Origin: Ophioceras dolichostomum
Taxonomy: Eukaryota > Ascomycota > Sordariomycetes > Magnaporthales > Ophioceraceae
Assembly (NCBI GenBank): GCA_003049485.1
Contig: PYST01000045.1
Coordinates: forward strand, 1-64,000
Direction of reading: 5' to 3'
Length of the DNA: 64,000 nucleotides
Position numbers and translations under genes: made by a program. Under the pieces are notes generated by a model that saw nothing but the letters and a program-made list of their open reading frames with translations, ran no database searches and was not told the origin of the DNA. Each line of letters begins with the position of its first letter. The first letter of the stretch is position 1. Shown one piece after another: positions 48,101 to 59,976 of this stretch.

Positions 48101-49769
48101 GGGGTTGTTGACTACGGTGGCTGAGATGATGTTTGCAGGGAGGTGTGGTGTTGATATCGAGATCGATGTGAGTTCTGTTCTCTCTTTTTTTTTCTCATCC
48201 CCTGCCGCTCCCTGTTGTTTTTTTGTTGGCATGTTTTCTCACTGACTTCTGGATGCGATGGTACAGGATATTGCCAAGTCGGGCTCCATGTCCGATGTCC
48301 TCGATGCGCTGTTCAACGAGGAACTGGGTGGTACGTATCGTGAATGGCCTTGCCTTTAGCAACAACCCTACTCCTCCTACCCGTGATCTCTCAGCCGCCA
48401 AGTGGTAAACCTTCATTGACTGATCTATACTGTGCCGTATATCTGCGTCCCTCCCTGTCTACAGCCGTCTTCCAAATCCGCAAGAAGGACGAGAAGAAAT
48501 TCCGACAATGCTTCGCCACCTCGGGCCCTCCCAAGGGCCTAATCAAGAAGATCGGCTACGTCCGCTCGTCACCGCACCAGAACCAGTCCCTCACGATCAA
48601 GTACGGCGCGGCGACGCTCGCCACCCTGTCCCGCGCCGAGATGCAGCGCTGGTGGTCGACGACGTCCTTCGAGATGCAGAGGCTCCGCGACAACCCTTCG
48701 TGCGCCGAGTCCGAGCTCGCCTCCCTCCAAGACGCCACCGACCCCGGCCTGGCGTACAAGCTCACCTTCGACCCGGCGGACGTCAACATCAGCCTGCCCC
48801 TGATGTCCAACCTCAGGGGCCTGATCAGCTCGCGACCAAAAGTGGCCATCCTCCGCGAGCAGGGGGTCAACGGCCACGCCGAGATGGCGTTCGCGTTCCG
48901 CGCCGCGGGATTCGACGCCGTGGACGTGCACATGTCCGACGTGCTCGACTACGGCCACTCGCTGCAGGACTACGTCGGCCTGGCCGCGTGCGGCGGGTTC
49001 AGCTACGGCGACGTCCTGGGGGCGGGACAGGGCTGGGCCGCCTCGGTGCTGCTGCACGACGACGCCAGGAAGACGTTCGCGGACTTCTTCAGGAGGCCGG
49101 ACACGTTCGCGCTGGGCATCTGCAATGGCTGCCAGATGCTCACGCGCATAAAGGAGCTCATCCCGGGCGTCGCGGGCTTGTGGCCCAACTTCGTGGAGAA
49201 CCAGTCGCAGCAGTTCGAGGCGCGCGTGTCGATGGTCAAGATCGAGAAGTCGTCTACCGGTGGTGGGAAAACGTCGGCGGTGTTCTTTGATGGCATGGAG
49301 GGGTCTTACCTGCCTATCGTGGTGTCGCACGGCGAGGGGAGGGCGAGGTTCGAGAACGACTCGCCTGCTGGGGCCAAGGTGTTGAGCGACGCGGGGCTTA
49401 TTCCGATCAGGTATACGGACAACTATGGAAAGGTGAGAGAGTCTTTATGCCCCCCATTCCACCCCATTCCACCCATCATGCACACGTTGACCCTCTCCTT
49501 CCTTGTTTCTTATATCATTATTTTTGAGTCTAATCTTTTTTTTTTCTTCGCAGGTTACGGAGCAGTACCCCTTCTCGCCCAACGGCAGCCCTCTTGGCAT
49601 CGCGGGCGTCAGCAGCCCGGACGGCCGCGTGCTCGCCATGATGCCGCACCCGGAGAGGACCATCATGGCGGATGTGTGCAGCTGGGCGCCGCGGGAGGAG
49701 CTGGACCGCTGGGGACAGTACGGCCCGTGGTTCCGGATGTTCAGGAACGCGAGGAGGTGGGTTGGTTGA
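45111..49769 (+). CDS. ADE6: Phosphoribosylformylglycinamidine synthase (FGAM synthase)
   Basis: Catalyses the fourth step of de novo purine synthesis: FGAR + glutamine + ATP to FGAM. Five exons: 45111-45179, 45261-48167, 48267-48330, 48465-49432 and 49554-49769, all with GT-AG introns and matching phases, giving 1407 residues. The short first exon encodes MAHHVLLGANCFTASEAQKL, with A at -3. Family motifs in order: NSEHCRHKVFNA; KAETHNHPTAISPFPGAATG with EIRDEGAVGRGS; FIHDVGAGGLSNALPE; SIPVGKDSTSMK; YHDRSDGGLLTTVAEMMFAG. The C-terminal class I glutamine amidotransferase domain has the nucleophile Cys in LGICNGCQML and the His-Glu pair in MMPHPERTI. Length is somewhat above the usual fungal size of about 1350, explained by Ser/Gly/acidic insertions near EDGEDGTTTP, ASSSASGEASAE and GENKNNHNRHG. 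A cytosolic single-chain enzyme of the eukaryotic large PurL type. Confidence 0.95.
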
Positions 49770-50865
49770 ATGGAGAGGGGGGTTTCTTCCCCTTCCGTTA
49801 GTAGGTGTAGTGGGAGGTGAGCTTCGTACCTGGGCAGTTGCCCATTTCGTAGGATTCTGGGGAGGACCAAAAGCCGGATGATGTGGAGGAGGGTTGTGAT
49901 TGTTTTGCCTTTTTGGGCGTTACGCATGGATTAGGTGAGAGCCGCATGGGGAAAAAAGAGGGGGCTACAACGACGTGGTCGGCCTGGCAAAGGCAGGATC
50001 GATCGTCGATGCCTTGGCGAGCTGTGCTTTTTTACTATTGCTTTGATTTCCCTCCTCGTATTTCTTGTAGAGTGAATAAAAATTAGGGCGCAAGTCGAAG
50101 GAACGGATACTATCCATCATTTGGTATCATTCGACCTGGACACGAGGCTGCTACCTATGTCCGGCCTCACCGGCCTCAGCCGTCATCACTCACCATCCTG
50201 GTGCCCGCATCCGTGCTTTACCTAGGCAGGTCGGCAGCATAATTGGCCGATTTATATCCCGTAGGATCGGCAGGATGATAAATGCACTTTTAGACGCAGA
50301 AGGGCCACACTTCCAACGGCAGAAATCGCCAGATTCCACAGAACCACGTCTTAAAGCTGGCCTTTCTGGACTATATGTGGAGTGACTAGCCGTTTACTAA
50401 GTTGTCTGGTTGTTTATAAAGCGCCACTCTACGAGGCCAGGCACATTTTGGCCTATCCTAGTGTGCCCTACGACAACGAGGAGGAGAATGTGTGCTGCGG
50501 CCGTGCGGCGTCCTTGGATCCATCCTGCAGGCTCTGCCGGGTCTATCCCCGCAATCCGGGCTGTTCTTGGAACCCTGAGCCTCCCCCTGAGAACACTTAA
50601 AAGCATCGGGACTACTTCGCGGGGCTACTTAATAACTACCCTTATCTATCTCATAGCCGTCTTTTCTGAGCTGGCGGGTGCATAAGACTTATTCAAAGGC
50701 GCTGATGCAGAAAGCAGAAGAAACTTGTGTGGGTTGTTACAGTTACTGCCCTTTCGACAAGGCCACCATCGCTTCTGACCATCTCTAGCATCTGTACTCT
50801 ATCCTAGTATTCTATACCGCAACACACTAGTGGTAATCCCAACGGAAGCGCACGGGCGAGTCAAC
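49770..50865. other. Intergenic, no gene seen
   Basis: 1.1 kb between two plus-strand genes. The first part (to about 50090) is probably the FGAM synthase 3' untranslated region. A few short frames at 50382-50685 have no recognisable features. The last 100 bp should be the GMC oxidoreductase promoter and leader. Confidence 0.55.
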
Positions 50866-52811
50866 ATGGCATCTCAGAACTTCGACGTCGTCATCGTCGG
50901 CGGCGGCCTGGCGGGCCTCGTCCTCGCCGCGCGCCTGACGGAGGACCCTGAGATCAAGGTAGTCGTCCTCGAGGCTGGAGAGGACATGTCGGCGGACCCG
51001 AGGGTCAACGTGCCCATGATGTGGCAGGCACTGCTCGCGACACCGGCCAACTGGGGGTTCATGGCCGTCCCGCAGGTTCGTCACATTGTTGAGTGGCCTT
51101 AACTACCTACGTGCCTAGGATATCTGGCTAAACTGTCGAAACAACAGGACGAAAACAGCCCGGCCTTGGGGACCCAAACTTCCCGCTCTTCGCGGGTCGC
51201 GTGCTCGGGGGAGGGACGGCTCTGAATGGGCTGGCCTTCACCGCGCCGTCAAGGGCCGACGTGGACTCGTGGGAGGCGCTGGGGAACCCGGGGTGGGGAT
51301 GGGAGAGCTTCTCCAAGTCTCTGCGGAAGTCTTATAGCCTGGTCACGACGGCCGAGATCGGGAGCGACGACGGTCCGCTCCGGCTCACCGTCCCTGAGGA
51401 AGACGACGACGACGAGTGGCCACGCGTCTGGAGGGAGACGATGTCGGGCCTGGGCTTCCCCGTCGGCGGCGACCCGTTCGACGGCGCCCCGAACGGCGCC
51501 CTGACCATCCCCGATACCGTGCATCCCGTCCAGAAGGTGCGGAGCTACGCCGGCAGCGCATACCTCGAGCCGGCGCGGTCGCGGCCGAACCTTGCGGTGT
51601 GGACGGGCGTTCAGGTGGAGAGGATCCTCTTCGACAAGTCAGGTGCCGGCGGTGGCGAGCCGGTGGCGAGGGGCGTGAGCTTCACTAGGAGGGGAGGTGA
51701 GGGTGATGAGGAGGCCGTCGAGACGGTCACGGCGGCGCGGGAGGTCATCCTCTCAGCGGGAACGGTCAACTCGCCGCGCCTCCTCGAGCTCTCCGGCGTG
51801 GGCGACGCGGCCCGCCTGAGGTTGCTGGGTATCGACGTCGTCGTCGACAACCCCTACGTGGGCGAGAACTTCCAGAACCACCCCATGTGCGTGCTGACAT
51901 TCGAGGTGGAGGACGGCGTGAAGGCCTTGGACGGGATCGTCCGCCAGGACCCGGCTGCCCTGGCCGCCGCCTCGGAGGCGTACCAGACCGAGAAGGCGGG
52001 CCCGCTTGCCAAGAGCGGGATGAACGCCGTCGGGCACTTGTCGCTTGCGGGGATCGAGAGGGCTGTTGGTCGTCGTGGAGACGAGTTTGACGGCACGCTG
52101 AAGCAGTTGGAGGAGATCATCGATAGCGGCGATGCTAGTAGTACTGCTACGGCTTCGCCGACAACCGCTGCATTCGCGAAGGCACACAGGGACTTCGTGC
52201 GGTCTGTGTTGGCGTCCCAGACGGAGGCGTCCGCCTGCTATTTCACCTTCCCCGGCTGGGGCCAGCACGGCAAGCAGCCTCCGGCTGGCGAACAGGGGTA
52301 CTTCACCATCGCCGTCATGCTCTCGCACCCGCTCTCCCGCGGCTCCGTGCACTTGTCCGCCGTGGGGGCGAACATGGGCGAGATCTCGATCGACCCGCAG
52401 TTCTTCTCGCACCCCCTCGACGCCGAGGTCCTGGCGCGGCACGTCCACTTCGTCGAGTCCCGTCTCGCCGGAGTCACCACGCCTCGGGAGGGAGATCAGA
52501 AGAAGGAGCTGCCGTTGCCGAGCCGACTGAAGAAAAAGTTGAGCAGCAGCAAGGGGGACCTGCTAAAGGCGAGAGACTTGGTGAAGAACACGGCGGTGGG
52601 GACGCACCACTACACCGGCACCTGCTCCATGATGCCGCGTGAGATCGGCGGAGTCGTCGATTCGGCGCTGAGGGTGTACGGCTGCAGGGGCCTGCGCGTT
52701 TGCGATGCGAGTGTGATACCTATCACGATGCGGACGAACCCGCAGGCTACGGTGTATGGTGTTGCGGAACACGCGGCGGGGATTATCAAGTCGACCCTGC
52801 GGTCAGAGTGA
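50866..52811 (+). CDS. GMC family FAD-dependent oxidoreductase
   Basis: Two exons: 50866-51075 and 51159-52811, joined across an 83-bp intron (GTTCGT...ACAG at 51158). An alternative AG at 51147 is out of frame; the later one gives the expected join VPQ-PGLGDPNF. Product 620 residues. The N-terminus FDVVIVGGGLAGLVLAARL is the FAD-binding GxGxxG fold, followed by VVLEAGED. GRVLGGGTALNGLAF is the first GMC signature. At the C-terminus GTHHYTGTCSMMP (His 554) and MRTNPQATVYGVAEHAA (Asn 597) provide the usual His-Asn active-site pair, so the enzyme should be active. There is no signal peptide, so an intracellular alcohol or aldehyde oxidase/dehydrogenase is likely. The substrate cannot be inferred. 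No biosynthetic genes surround it. Confidence 0.9.
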
Positions 52812-53419
52812 CCAGTTGCTTGAGCCACTTGCGTACCTACGTACCTACCTTACCTACACTGAGCTGGAATCTGTGGTGTTTGGGCTACGGCAGGTTTTAG
52901 TCGTAGTGGACTTGGAAAAATACTAGGTGGGGATGCCATAACAAACCATGATGCCAATCGAAATGCTTAAGATGTTTCAAAGAGCCTGTCTGCCAATCCG
53001 AACACCATGCCACCAATCTACCTTCCGAGACCGATCATATACATATGCAGGAACGCGTTTCGAGGTGTGGGTGAGTGAGTGAGTGGGAGGTAATATCGGC
53101 ATGCGACCCGCCTCGGGAGGTCGAAGACGCAAACACCAGCTAAAATGGATCGCCCAACGGTTAACGCCTAAAGATCCAGGCAATTGGTACGCGGTCTTGG
53201 TAAACTTACGCCATCACTTCTCCCATTTAACCGGTCGATGTCACTGGAGGGAAAGGAGCTGCTGCGGGGGATCATCAGACAGATGGGGGCGTGCGGAGCA
53301 TCGATCACCACTCTCCGCACTGCTCGAGGAAGGACGTTGAACTATAAGATGAGAGGGTCCAGCCATAAACTGACTGCTCTTTCCTCCGTAGGCTCGTAAG
53401 AGGAGGATGAAGTGCGGAG
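52812..53419. other. Intergenic with TACCTACC motif cluster
   Basis: 608 bp between two plus-strand genes. A cluster of TACCTACG/TACCTACC units lies at 52833-52858, just after the GMC stop codon. A GTGAGTGAGTGAGTG run occurs near 53070-53086. No gene seen. Confidence 0.6.
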
Positions 53420-56236
53420 ATGGCAGTCAGGATGGCGTCTCGACTACCACTGAGGCTCTTGTCCAGGCTAGTAGTCTTCGGCGGACTGCTCCTGGTACTC
53501 CCTAGAGTAAACGGGCAGACAAGCGGAAAGAACTCAACCCTTCTGAATCCAATACTTCCGGGATTCCACCCTGACCCCAGCTGCATATTTCTTCCAGAAT
53601 GGGACAACACGTTCTTCTGCGCCTCCTCTAGCTTCAATGCCTTTCCGGGGATCCCTATCCATGCCAGCAAAGACCTCCAGAACTGGAAACTTATAGGTAT
53701 AGCCCAAATGATGTCCTGCTGGATGCCCATATGCCCATAGGCATGGGTACCTCCCTAAGGACTTCACTAAGAAGCTGATCTGACCCGGTGAAATATATCA
53801 GGTCACGTCCTGAACCGACGAGAGCAGCTCCCTCGACTTGTCGAGACAAACAGGTCAACGAGGTAGCTTGGACCTCCCTCTGACCGCCGTCTTTTGGAGA
53901 CTTCAGAGCTGACGGTTACGGCTTTCACACAGCGGGATATGGGCGCCCACGCTGCGCTACCATAACGAGACGTTCTATCTCGTCACGACACTGGTGGATG
54001 ATGACCGCCCCCAAAGCGACTTCTCGAGATGGGACAATGTGAGCTGGTCTTCTCTTCGACCTCCACGGTGAAGCCACTGTGCTGATATCGATATAGATCA
54101 TCTTCCAAGGCAAGGATCCGTATGACCCCTTATCGTGGACCAATGCCATCCATTTCAACTTCACTGGTTATGACCCGGAGCCATTCTGGGACGTGGATGG
54201 GAAGGTGTACATCACTGGTGCACATGCTTGGCAAGTCAGGTCAGTTGATACTATTGCGTGGGACCCTCGCTTTTCTTTTAGACTTCCCAAGTACTGCCAG
54301 ACACGCTTTCCTTGGGACTTGGTATTGATTGTCGGTGAATATAGTCCGGAAATCCACCAAGCCGAAGCCAATCTTGACACCGGCGGAGTCGGACCATGGA
54401 CATCTATTTGGAACGGCACTGGTGGACTCGTGAGTACCCAGTAGTTTTCTCTGATGCTCTATCAACTCGTATGTTGATATGATGCGTACATCGCGGCTAA
54501 CGAACGCTCTTCTTTAGGCCCCAGAAGGCCCGCACATCTACCATAAAGATGGATGGTACTACTTGCTGGCCGCAGAAGGTGAGGCAACAAACGACTTGTC
54601 AAACGAGGTGTCAGAACCTAAATGATCAGCTCTCTCCCTCCCTGTCTCTCCCTCTAACGTATTATTCGTCCATGAAAGGAGGCACTGGCGTCAACCATAT
54701 GGTGACTATGGCCCGATCCAAGAGCATTAGCGGTCCATACGCATCCAACCCGGCAAATCCGGTGCTCAGCAACGCAAACACGACCAGCTATTTCCAAACC
54801 ATTGGGCATGCAGACCTGTTCCAAGACGGCTCTGGCAACTGGTGGGCTGTTGCTCTGTCGACCCGTTCAGGTCCAGAGTACCTCTATTATCCCATGGGAC
54901 GTGAGACCGTCATGACGCCGGTGTCGTGGCCAAAGGACGAATGGCCTATATTCAGCGAGGTTAAAGGCGTGATGAGCGGCTGGCCCATGCCGACTGAGTC
55001 CTTAAACATCGGGGGGACTGGGTGAGTGAGCCTGCATTGGCAAACAACAACCCCAAAAGTGTCGTGGAGGCAGGAGTACGGATGTACGGAGTAGCGAGCG
55101 ACTATCTAACGCTTCAGCTGAAAACAAGGCCATGGATCACAGCGGGAGACGAAATCGACTTCGCGCCAAACACTTCTCTCCCCGCGCACTTCACCTACTG
55201 GCGCCCGCCCATCGCGTCATCCTACGCCGTCTCTCCCCCAGAGCGACCCAACGCCCTGCGCCTCACGCCCTCGAAGCTGAACCTCACCGCGCTCAACGGC
55301 AACTACGCGGGACCGACGGGGCAGACCTTCGTGGGCCGGCGGCAGCAGGATACCCTTTTCACCTTCAGCGTCGACATGGACTTCTCGCCTGGGGTTCAGG
55401 ACGAGGAGGCCGGCGTGGCCGTCTTCCTGACGCAGAACCACCACTTCCGCATGGGCGTCGTCCTTTTGCCGGCCAACTCGAGCACGATCGACGCGTTTCC
55501 AGGCACGGGCACGTCGCTACCTAATAATCCTAGTAGTGCTGGAAGCTTGGTGCCATACGTCAAGTTCAACGCCCACTCGTACGTCGCCGTGCCGGATCCC
55601 GTCGTGGCGCCGATGCCGGCGTCGTGGAAAGGCCGGACGCTGAGCCTGGAGATCAAGGCCGCGAACATGACGCACTACTCGTTCTCGGCCGGGCCGGCGG
55701 GCGCGAGGTCCGAGATGCGGGCTCTGATAGTTGTGCCTAACAGTCCGGTGAGCTGGGGGTTTACCGGTATGTTTGTTACTGTTTCATCAACTTTTTTTTT
55801 CTTGCATTCTCTATTACGTATTTCCCCGTGTCCAGCCATCGTTATTACTGGATGGATGGGCGGCCTCCCGTTTTTATCTTTCTACATTACAACAGCCTTC
55901 CCTACTTCCCTACCCCTCCACTACCTGAGGCACCCTACTTGCCTACCTCCATCCCGAGCTGTGCCACCCCTCACCGCCGGGGCGGGTGGCTGCGGTACCC
56001 CTCCATTTATTTGCTGGATCGCCCCCCCTTCCCCCTCTCGCGCTATGTCGTCACACACCAAGGAAATAAGGGGAGTAAGGCCTGAATGATCTCTCCGACA
56101 ACGCCACTGACCAGCATAATGATGCGCTTCAGGGACTCTACTCGGGATCTATGCCACCAGCAACGGCGGGGAGGGCAAGACGCCAGCTTATTTTTCGAAG
56201 TGGAGGTACATTCCTCAAGGCCAGTTCAGAGACTAA
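53420..56236 (+). CDS. Secreted glycoside hydrolase family 43 (beta-xylosidase/arabinofuranosidase type)
   Basis: Nine exons: 53420-53696, 53802-53862, 53933-54038, 54097-54239, 54345-54429, 54518-54578, 54679-55021, 55129-55766 and 56133-56236. Phases agree throughout and give 605 residues. The N-terminus ends in LVVFGGLLLVLPRVNGQ, a signal peptide. The five-bladed propeller has the general base Asp 52 in LPGFHPDPSC, then SGIWAPTLRYHN and DDRPQSDFSRWD. The likely pKa-tuning Asp 174 lies in GYDPEPFWDVDG and the acid Glu 227 in APEGPHIYHKDGWYYLLAAE. A C-terminal beta-sandwich (about residues 370-605, GH43_C2-like) ends YFSKWRYIPQGQFRD. Expected role: extracellular release of xylose or arabinose from plant polysaccharides; the precise specificity is not decided by sequence. 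All introns are short except the last (366 bp). Two splice sites were chosen by protein similarity, those around exons 2 and 8. Confidence 0.88.
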
Positions 56237-58639
56237 CTAGTAGCTGGTACTTACATACGTACGTACCCTACCTGGTAAACGAGCTGATTCCGTGATGTGA
56301 TAATGTCCGGACGAATCTGTCCGGACCGCAAGCAAACGGCGATGCGCTTTTCTTCTCTCATCCATCCCCGAAATCGGAAGAACTTGTACTCAGTACCTAC
56401 CTACAGTCCACACAGTAGGGAGAATGAACAGTAAAATTCAGTACGCAAGAAAATGCCTTACGGACGCCTCTGTTTCTCTAGCACGTTTTTTTCATTCCGT
56501 AGAATCAGCCAATAACGCTGGGCCATAGCTGGCCATAGCTGGGCGACCCCGGCCCCCTGTCCTCCCTTTGGTCGCCCGCAAAGTTCAGCCGCACCCCTCT
56601 TCGGGGGAACATGTATGCACGTCAGGTGATGTGTCAGAGAACTCCGACACATCGTGTTGCGACTGGTTGCAGCGGTCAAGGTGCTGGTTTCCAGGTGGTC
56701 GGGTGGCTGAACTAGTCGGGCGCGTTAGCAGTCTTCAGGGGCTGCTGCGTAGAACTCTGCTGCTGTGATGTACTGCCCTCATTCTTTCCCCTTTTCGAAT
56801 TGCGACCTTAGCTTGTAAGGCTCTTCAAAACTCTGCCACCACAATATTGAGCAAACTAGCCACGCTGTTCGACGAAACTAGTGAATAGCTTCGGACGCTT
56901 GTTTCTCGTTTCCAGCCTCAAAGATCTAATCATAGAATATTTTTGTCTCGGATGCATCTCCGAAAACTCCTAGCCTAGGTAGATTTCATACTGTCTCGTC
57001 TCTGTCTGCCCTGAGAGACTTGGGTCCGTTTGTCAGGTGGTTGGGGGAATGCGAGAAGAGGAGGTGAAGAAAAAAGACGAAAAAAGGCTGAGATGGGGTC
57101 TAGGCCACGGGTAGCTACAGGTTCGGGTACGTTGAAGGGAATGGAAGGATTCCCGCTAGCATCCGCCAATATACCTTCCTGCCCAATCCTCCCGTTTGCC
57201 CGTCGGTATACCGATGGAGTCATTTCAGACGACCAGGTAGACCTAGGTGTACACGTAGGCATGCATGCCCGCAAAGTCCTAGCGGCTACCTACCTGTAGG
57301 TATCCATCATTTCCGTTTGTCTTTCTTTTTCATTTTTCCTTCTCGATTTTTTTCTCTCTCCCTTTTGATCATCATCAGCCCTCGGAGAAGGGAGCCAGGA
57401 ATGAGACCGCAGAAACGCTCCTGCAATCTGGGGAAGAGGCCCGACACCCGCCAATGAGAGCAATGCAGGGGAGACAAGGGAGATCATCAATGCCGTCTCT
57501 CTCCTGTGGCTTTTCCACAACGGGCCTATCGACGATGAAAACATCGCCAAGCGCCGATTTTGTTGTCTTGGAAGTAAAATCTTGTGATGCTGTGTGTTTT
57601 GCAGCCAGCCAGCCAATTTCCGATTGCCTTAATGTTTTCTCACAGGGCGCAGGGAACACGCAATTCAACAATTGCTTTTTGCGATGTGCATCGCCGGAGG
57701 TTGGAGATGGTGGGTGGTGGCGGTAGGCAGCGTTTTCACGATTCAGGGGGGCGGTGCCACCACGCTGGAAAGCTGTGCCTCACCATATTCCGTTCCGCTA
57801 ACCCAGGTTCGGCTACTGCTACCACAGCCACCGTCCCGAACCTCAGCCGTACACATCGGACGCCGTCGAACACTGTCCAATACGGTGGCCAGAGGGTTGG
57901 GGGGAACAAACCACTGGCTGTCGCTTCACCCAATCTTTACCGCTCAGTCAAAGCTGCCTGCGGTCTTGCCCTGCCCATCACACGGCAAGTTCCAGGTGTC
58001 TCCCTTGCCGTAGGGAGAGGCGCTTGGATTTCTGGGCGATCCCCCTGGAAAGCACACCACGCATCACGATGCAAGCATTCGCATCTTGGCATTCCGCTGG
58101 CCATTCTTCAGCCTCGGGAAGCCAGTGACTCTAGTCTAGACTGTGTCGTCCACTCGATCCCCCCGTATTCCCCTAGTTACAGAGGTAAGCCACAGCGCCT
58201 GCATCATGGCTGTGGAGGAAATCAGGGACAGCAATGGGTGGCTGTCCCGGCTGCCTGCCTAAGATTGAGTTGTGATACGTCGACACGGAATAGTCATCCT
58301 GCTCGACATAGGTGTAGGTACTGGTTAGTTGCTTCTTCTCTTCTCTGTCTATAAGATCCTCCTGTGTTCCACACCCTTCGTCGAGATGGATGTTCCCCTT
58401 TTCCTATCCCCATCTCCTTTCTCTCCTTTCCTATAGGTTCCCCCCTCGTTCCATAATTATCAACACCGACACTCGCTTCATCGGTTTGTATACGAGTAGG
58501 ATCTCCTTCAGTCGGTCACTTCGTGCTGCACTCATCATCATACATCACCCTCGCTTCCTTTCCACTAGCATCATAACTACTCCCAAGCAAGGTCACCCAA
58601 AAAAACAAAAAATCCCACCCAAGTTCAGCCACAACAATC
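56237..58639. other. Intergenic, no recognisable gene
   Basis: 2.4 kb between the GH43 and VWA genes, both plus strand. A frame of 256 codons at 57584-58354 has no family features and overlaps other frames, so I do not call it. TACCTACC-type motifs occur at about 56262-56278, 56394-56403 and 57287-57302, the last forming a 7-bp-stem hairpin. The segment from about 58380 to 58639 is pyrimidine-rich (CTCCTTTCTC, CATCATCATAC) and leads into CAACAATC before the VWA start. This is typical of a fungal promoter and 5' leader. Confidence 0.55.
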
Positions 58640-59976
58640 ATGAAGTTCTTCGAGACCTTCACCGTGGCCCTGGCCACGGTTCCTGCCGTGCTGGCCGCTG
58701 CTTCGTACCGGAGCAACAGCAACATGTTCAAGCGTCAGACCTCGACGACGAGCACCTGCCAGATCCAGCTCGCCGCTGGCAATGGCGGCCGCAAGGTTGC
58801 CATCGTGCTGGACTCCTCCGGCTCTATGACGTCCACCGATCCCCAGAACCTCCGCATCGTCGCCGGCAAGGCCTTGAACGCCCAGCTGGTCCCTGCCTCG
58901 GGAGCCACTGGTGGCAAGACTGCTGATCTCGTCACCGTCGTTGAGTACGTCCCCAACAACAAGAACTCCGTTCCATACAGGACACACACACCTGGTAGTC
59001 ACGACAGACAACAGAGTGAACGACTAACAAGGAGGCGTTACCTTTCACTACTACCAGCTTCGATGACACCGCGAAGGTGATCTATCCCCTGGGTGACCCG
59101 GCCGGCGCCACCACATCGTTCGACAAGATTGACAGCTCCGGCGGCACCTTTATCGCCGACGGCGTCAACAAGGCCGTGGCCGAGCTCACCAAGCCCGGCA
59201 ACGACCCGACGGCTGGGCGCTCCGGCATCGTCGTGCTCACCGACGGCGAGGACTCGAGCGTGAACGGTCTCATCACGGCCATCAACAACGCCGGCACCGC
59301 GGGCATCCGCGTGTCCTTCGGCTTCCTCAAGACGTCCACCAGCGCCGTCGAGCCGAAGCTGCTGACGGCCATCCTCAAGACCGGCGGCTCGTACGCGTCC
59401 TTCTCGACGGCCGATGCGATCCAGGCCTGGATGTACCTGATCCTGTCCAACGGCATCACCGCCGCCGACAACGGCGCCTCCGGATCGTCCGCTCAGCCCC
59501 TGCTGTCCGGCATCACCGTCGCCAAGCTCACCGGCAGCCAGCCCGTCGCCTTCTCGTACGCGGCACAGGCGGGCGAGAAGCTCGTCTTCTCCATCGCGTC
59601 GCTGTCCGCGCAGGAGCTGACCTCCGACCTGGCCGACGCCGCGGGCACCGTCGTGGGCTCCAACAAGACGGCCCGCTCGGGGTCCTCCAGCATCGCGTAC
59701 GACGCCACCGCGGCGGGCACGCTGAAGCTGACCGTAACGGCGCTCAACTCCACGTCCGAGGGCGTCTTCCAGGTCACGCTCAACAGCTCGCTGGGCATCT
59801 CCGGCTGCAACCTGACCCAGAACACCGGCCCCAGCCCCAACACCAGCACCACCGTCACGGTCCCGACCCCGACCCCGACCCCGACCTCCACCAAGCCGCC
59901 CGTGGCCACCGCCGCCGCGGCTAGGTTCGGCGCCCCTGTTGCTGCTGCCCTGTTCTTCGCTGCACTCATGCTGTAG
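58640..59976 (+). CDS. GPI-anchored von Willebrand factor A-domain surface protein
   Basis: Two exons: 58640-58944 and 59058-59976, with a 113-bp intron (GTACGT...CCAG). Splicing yields VVDFDDTAKV and 407 residues. Signal peptide MKFFETFTVALATVPAVLAA, then a short segment ending in FKR, a Kex2-type cleavage site. The VWA domain follows: KVAIVLDSSGSM has the DxSxS metal-ion-dependent adhesion (MIDAS) motif at residues 58-62, and VVLTDGED supplies the downstream Thr-Asp. After the VWA fold there is a second beta-rich region (about residues 240-370), then a Pro/Thr linker (VPTPTPTPTSTKPP) and a hydrophobic tail AAAARFGAPVAAALFFAALML, typical of GPI attachment. Codon use is very strongly C/G-ended, suggesting high expression. 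It is probably a cell-wall or membrane adhesion or ligand-binding protein; the ligand is unknown. Confidence 0.85.

Noticed and set aside
50866..56236. GMC oxidoreductase and GH43 as part of a biosynthetic or lignocellulose cluster
   Set aside because: Only two neighbouring genes with unrelated features; no backbone enzyme, regulator or transporter adjacent.
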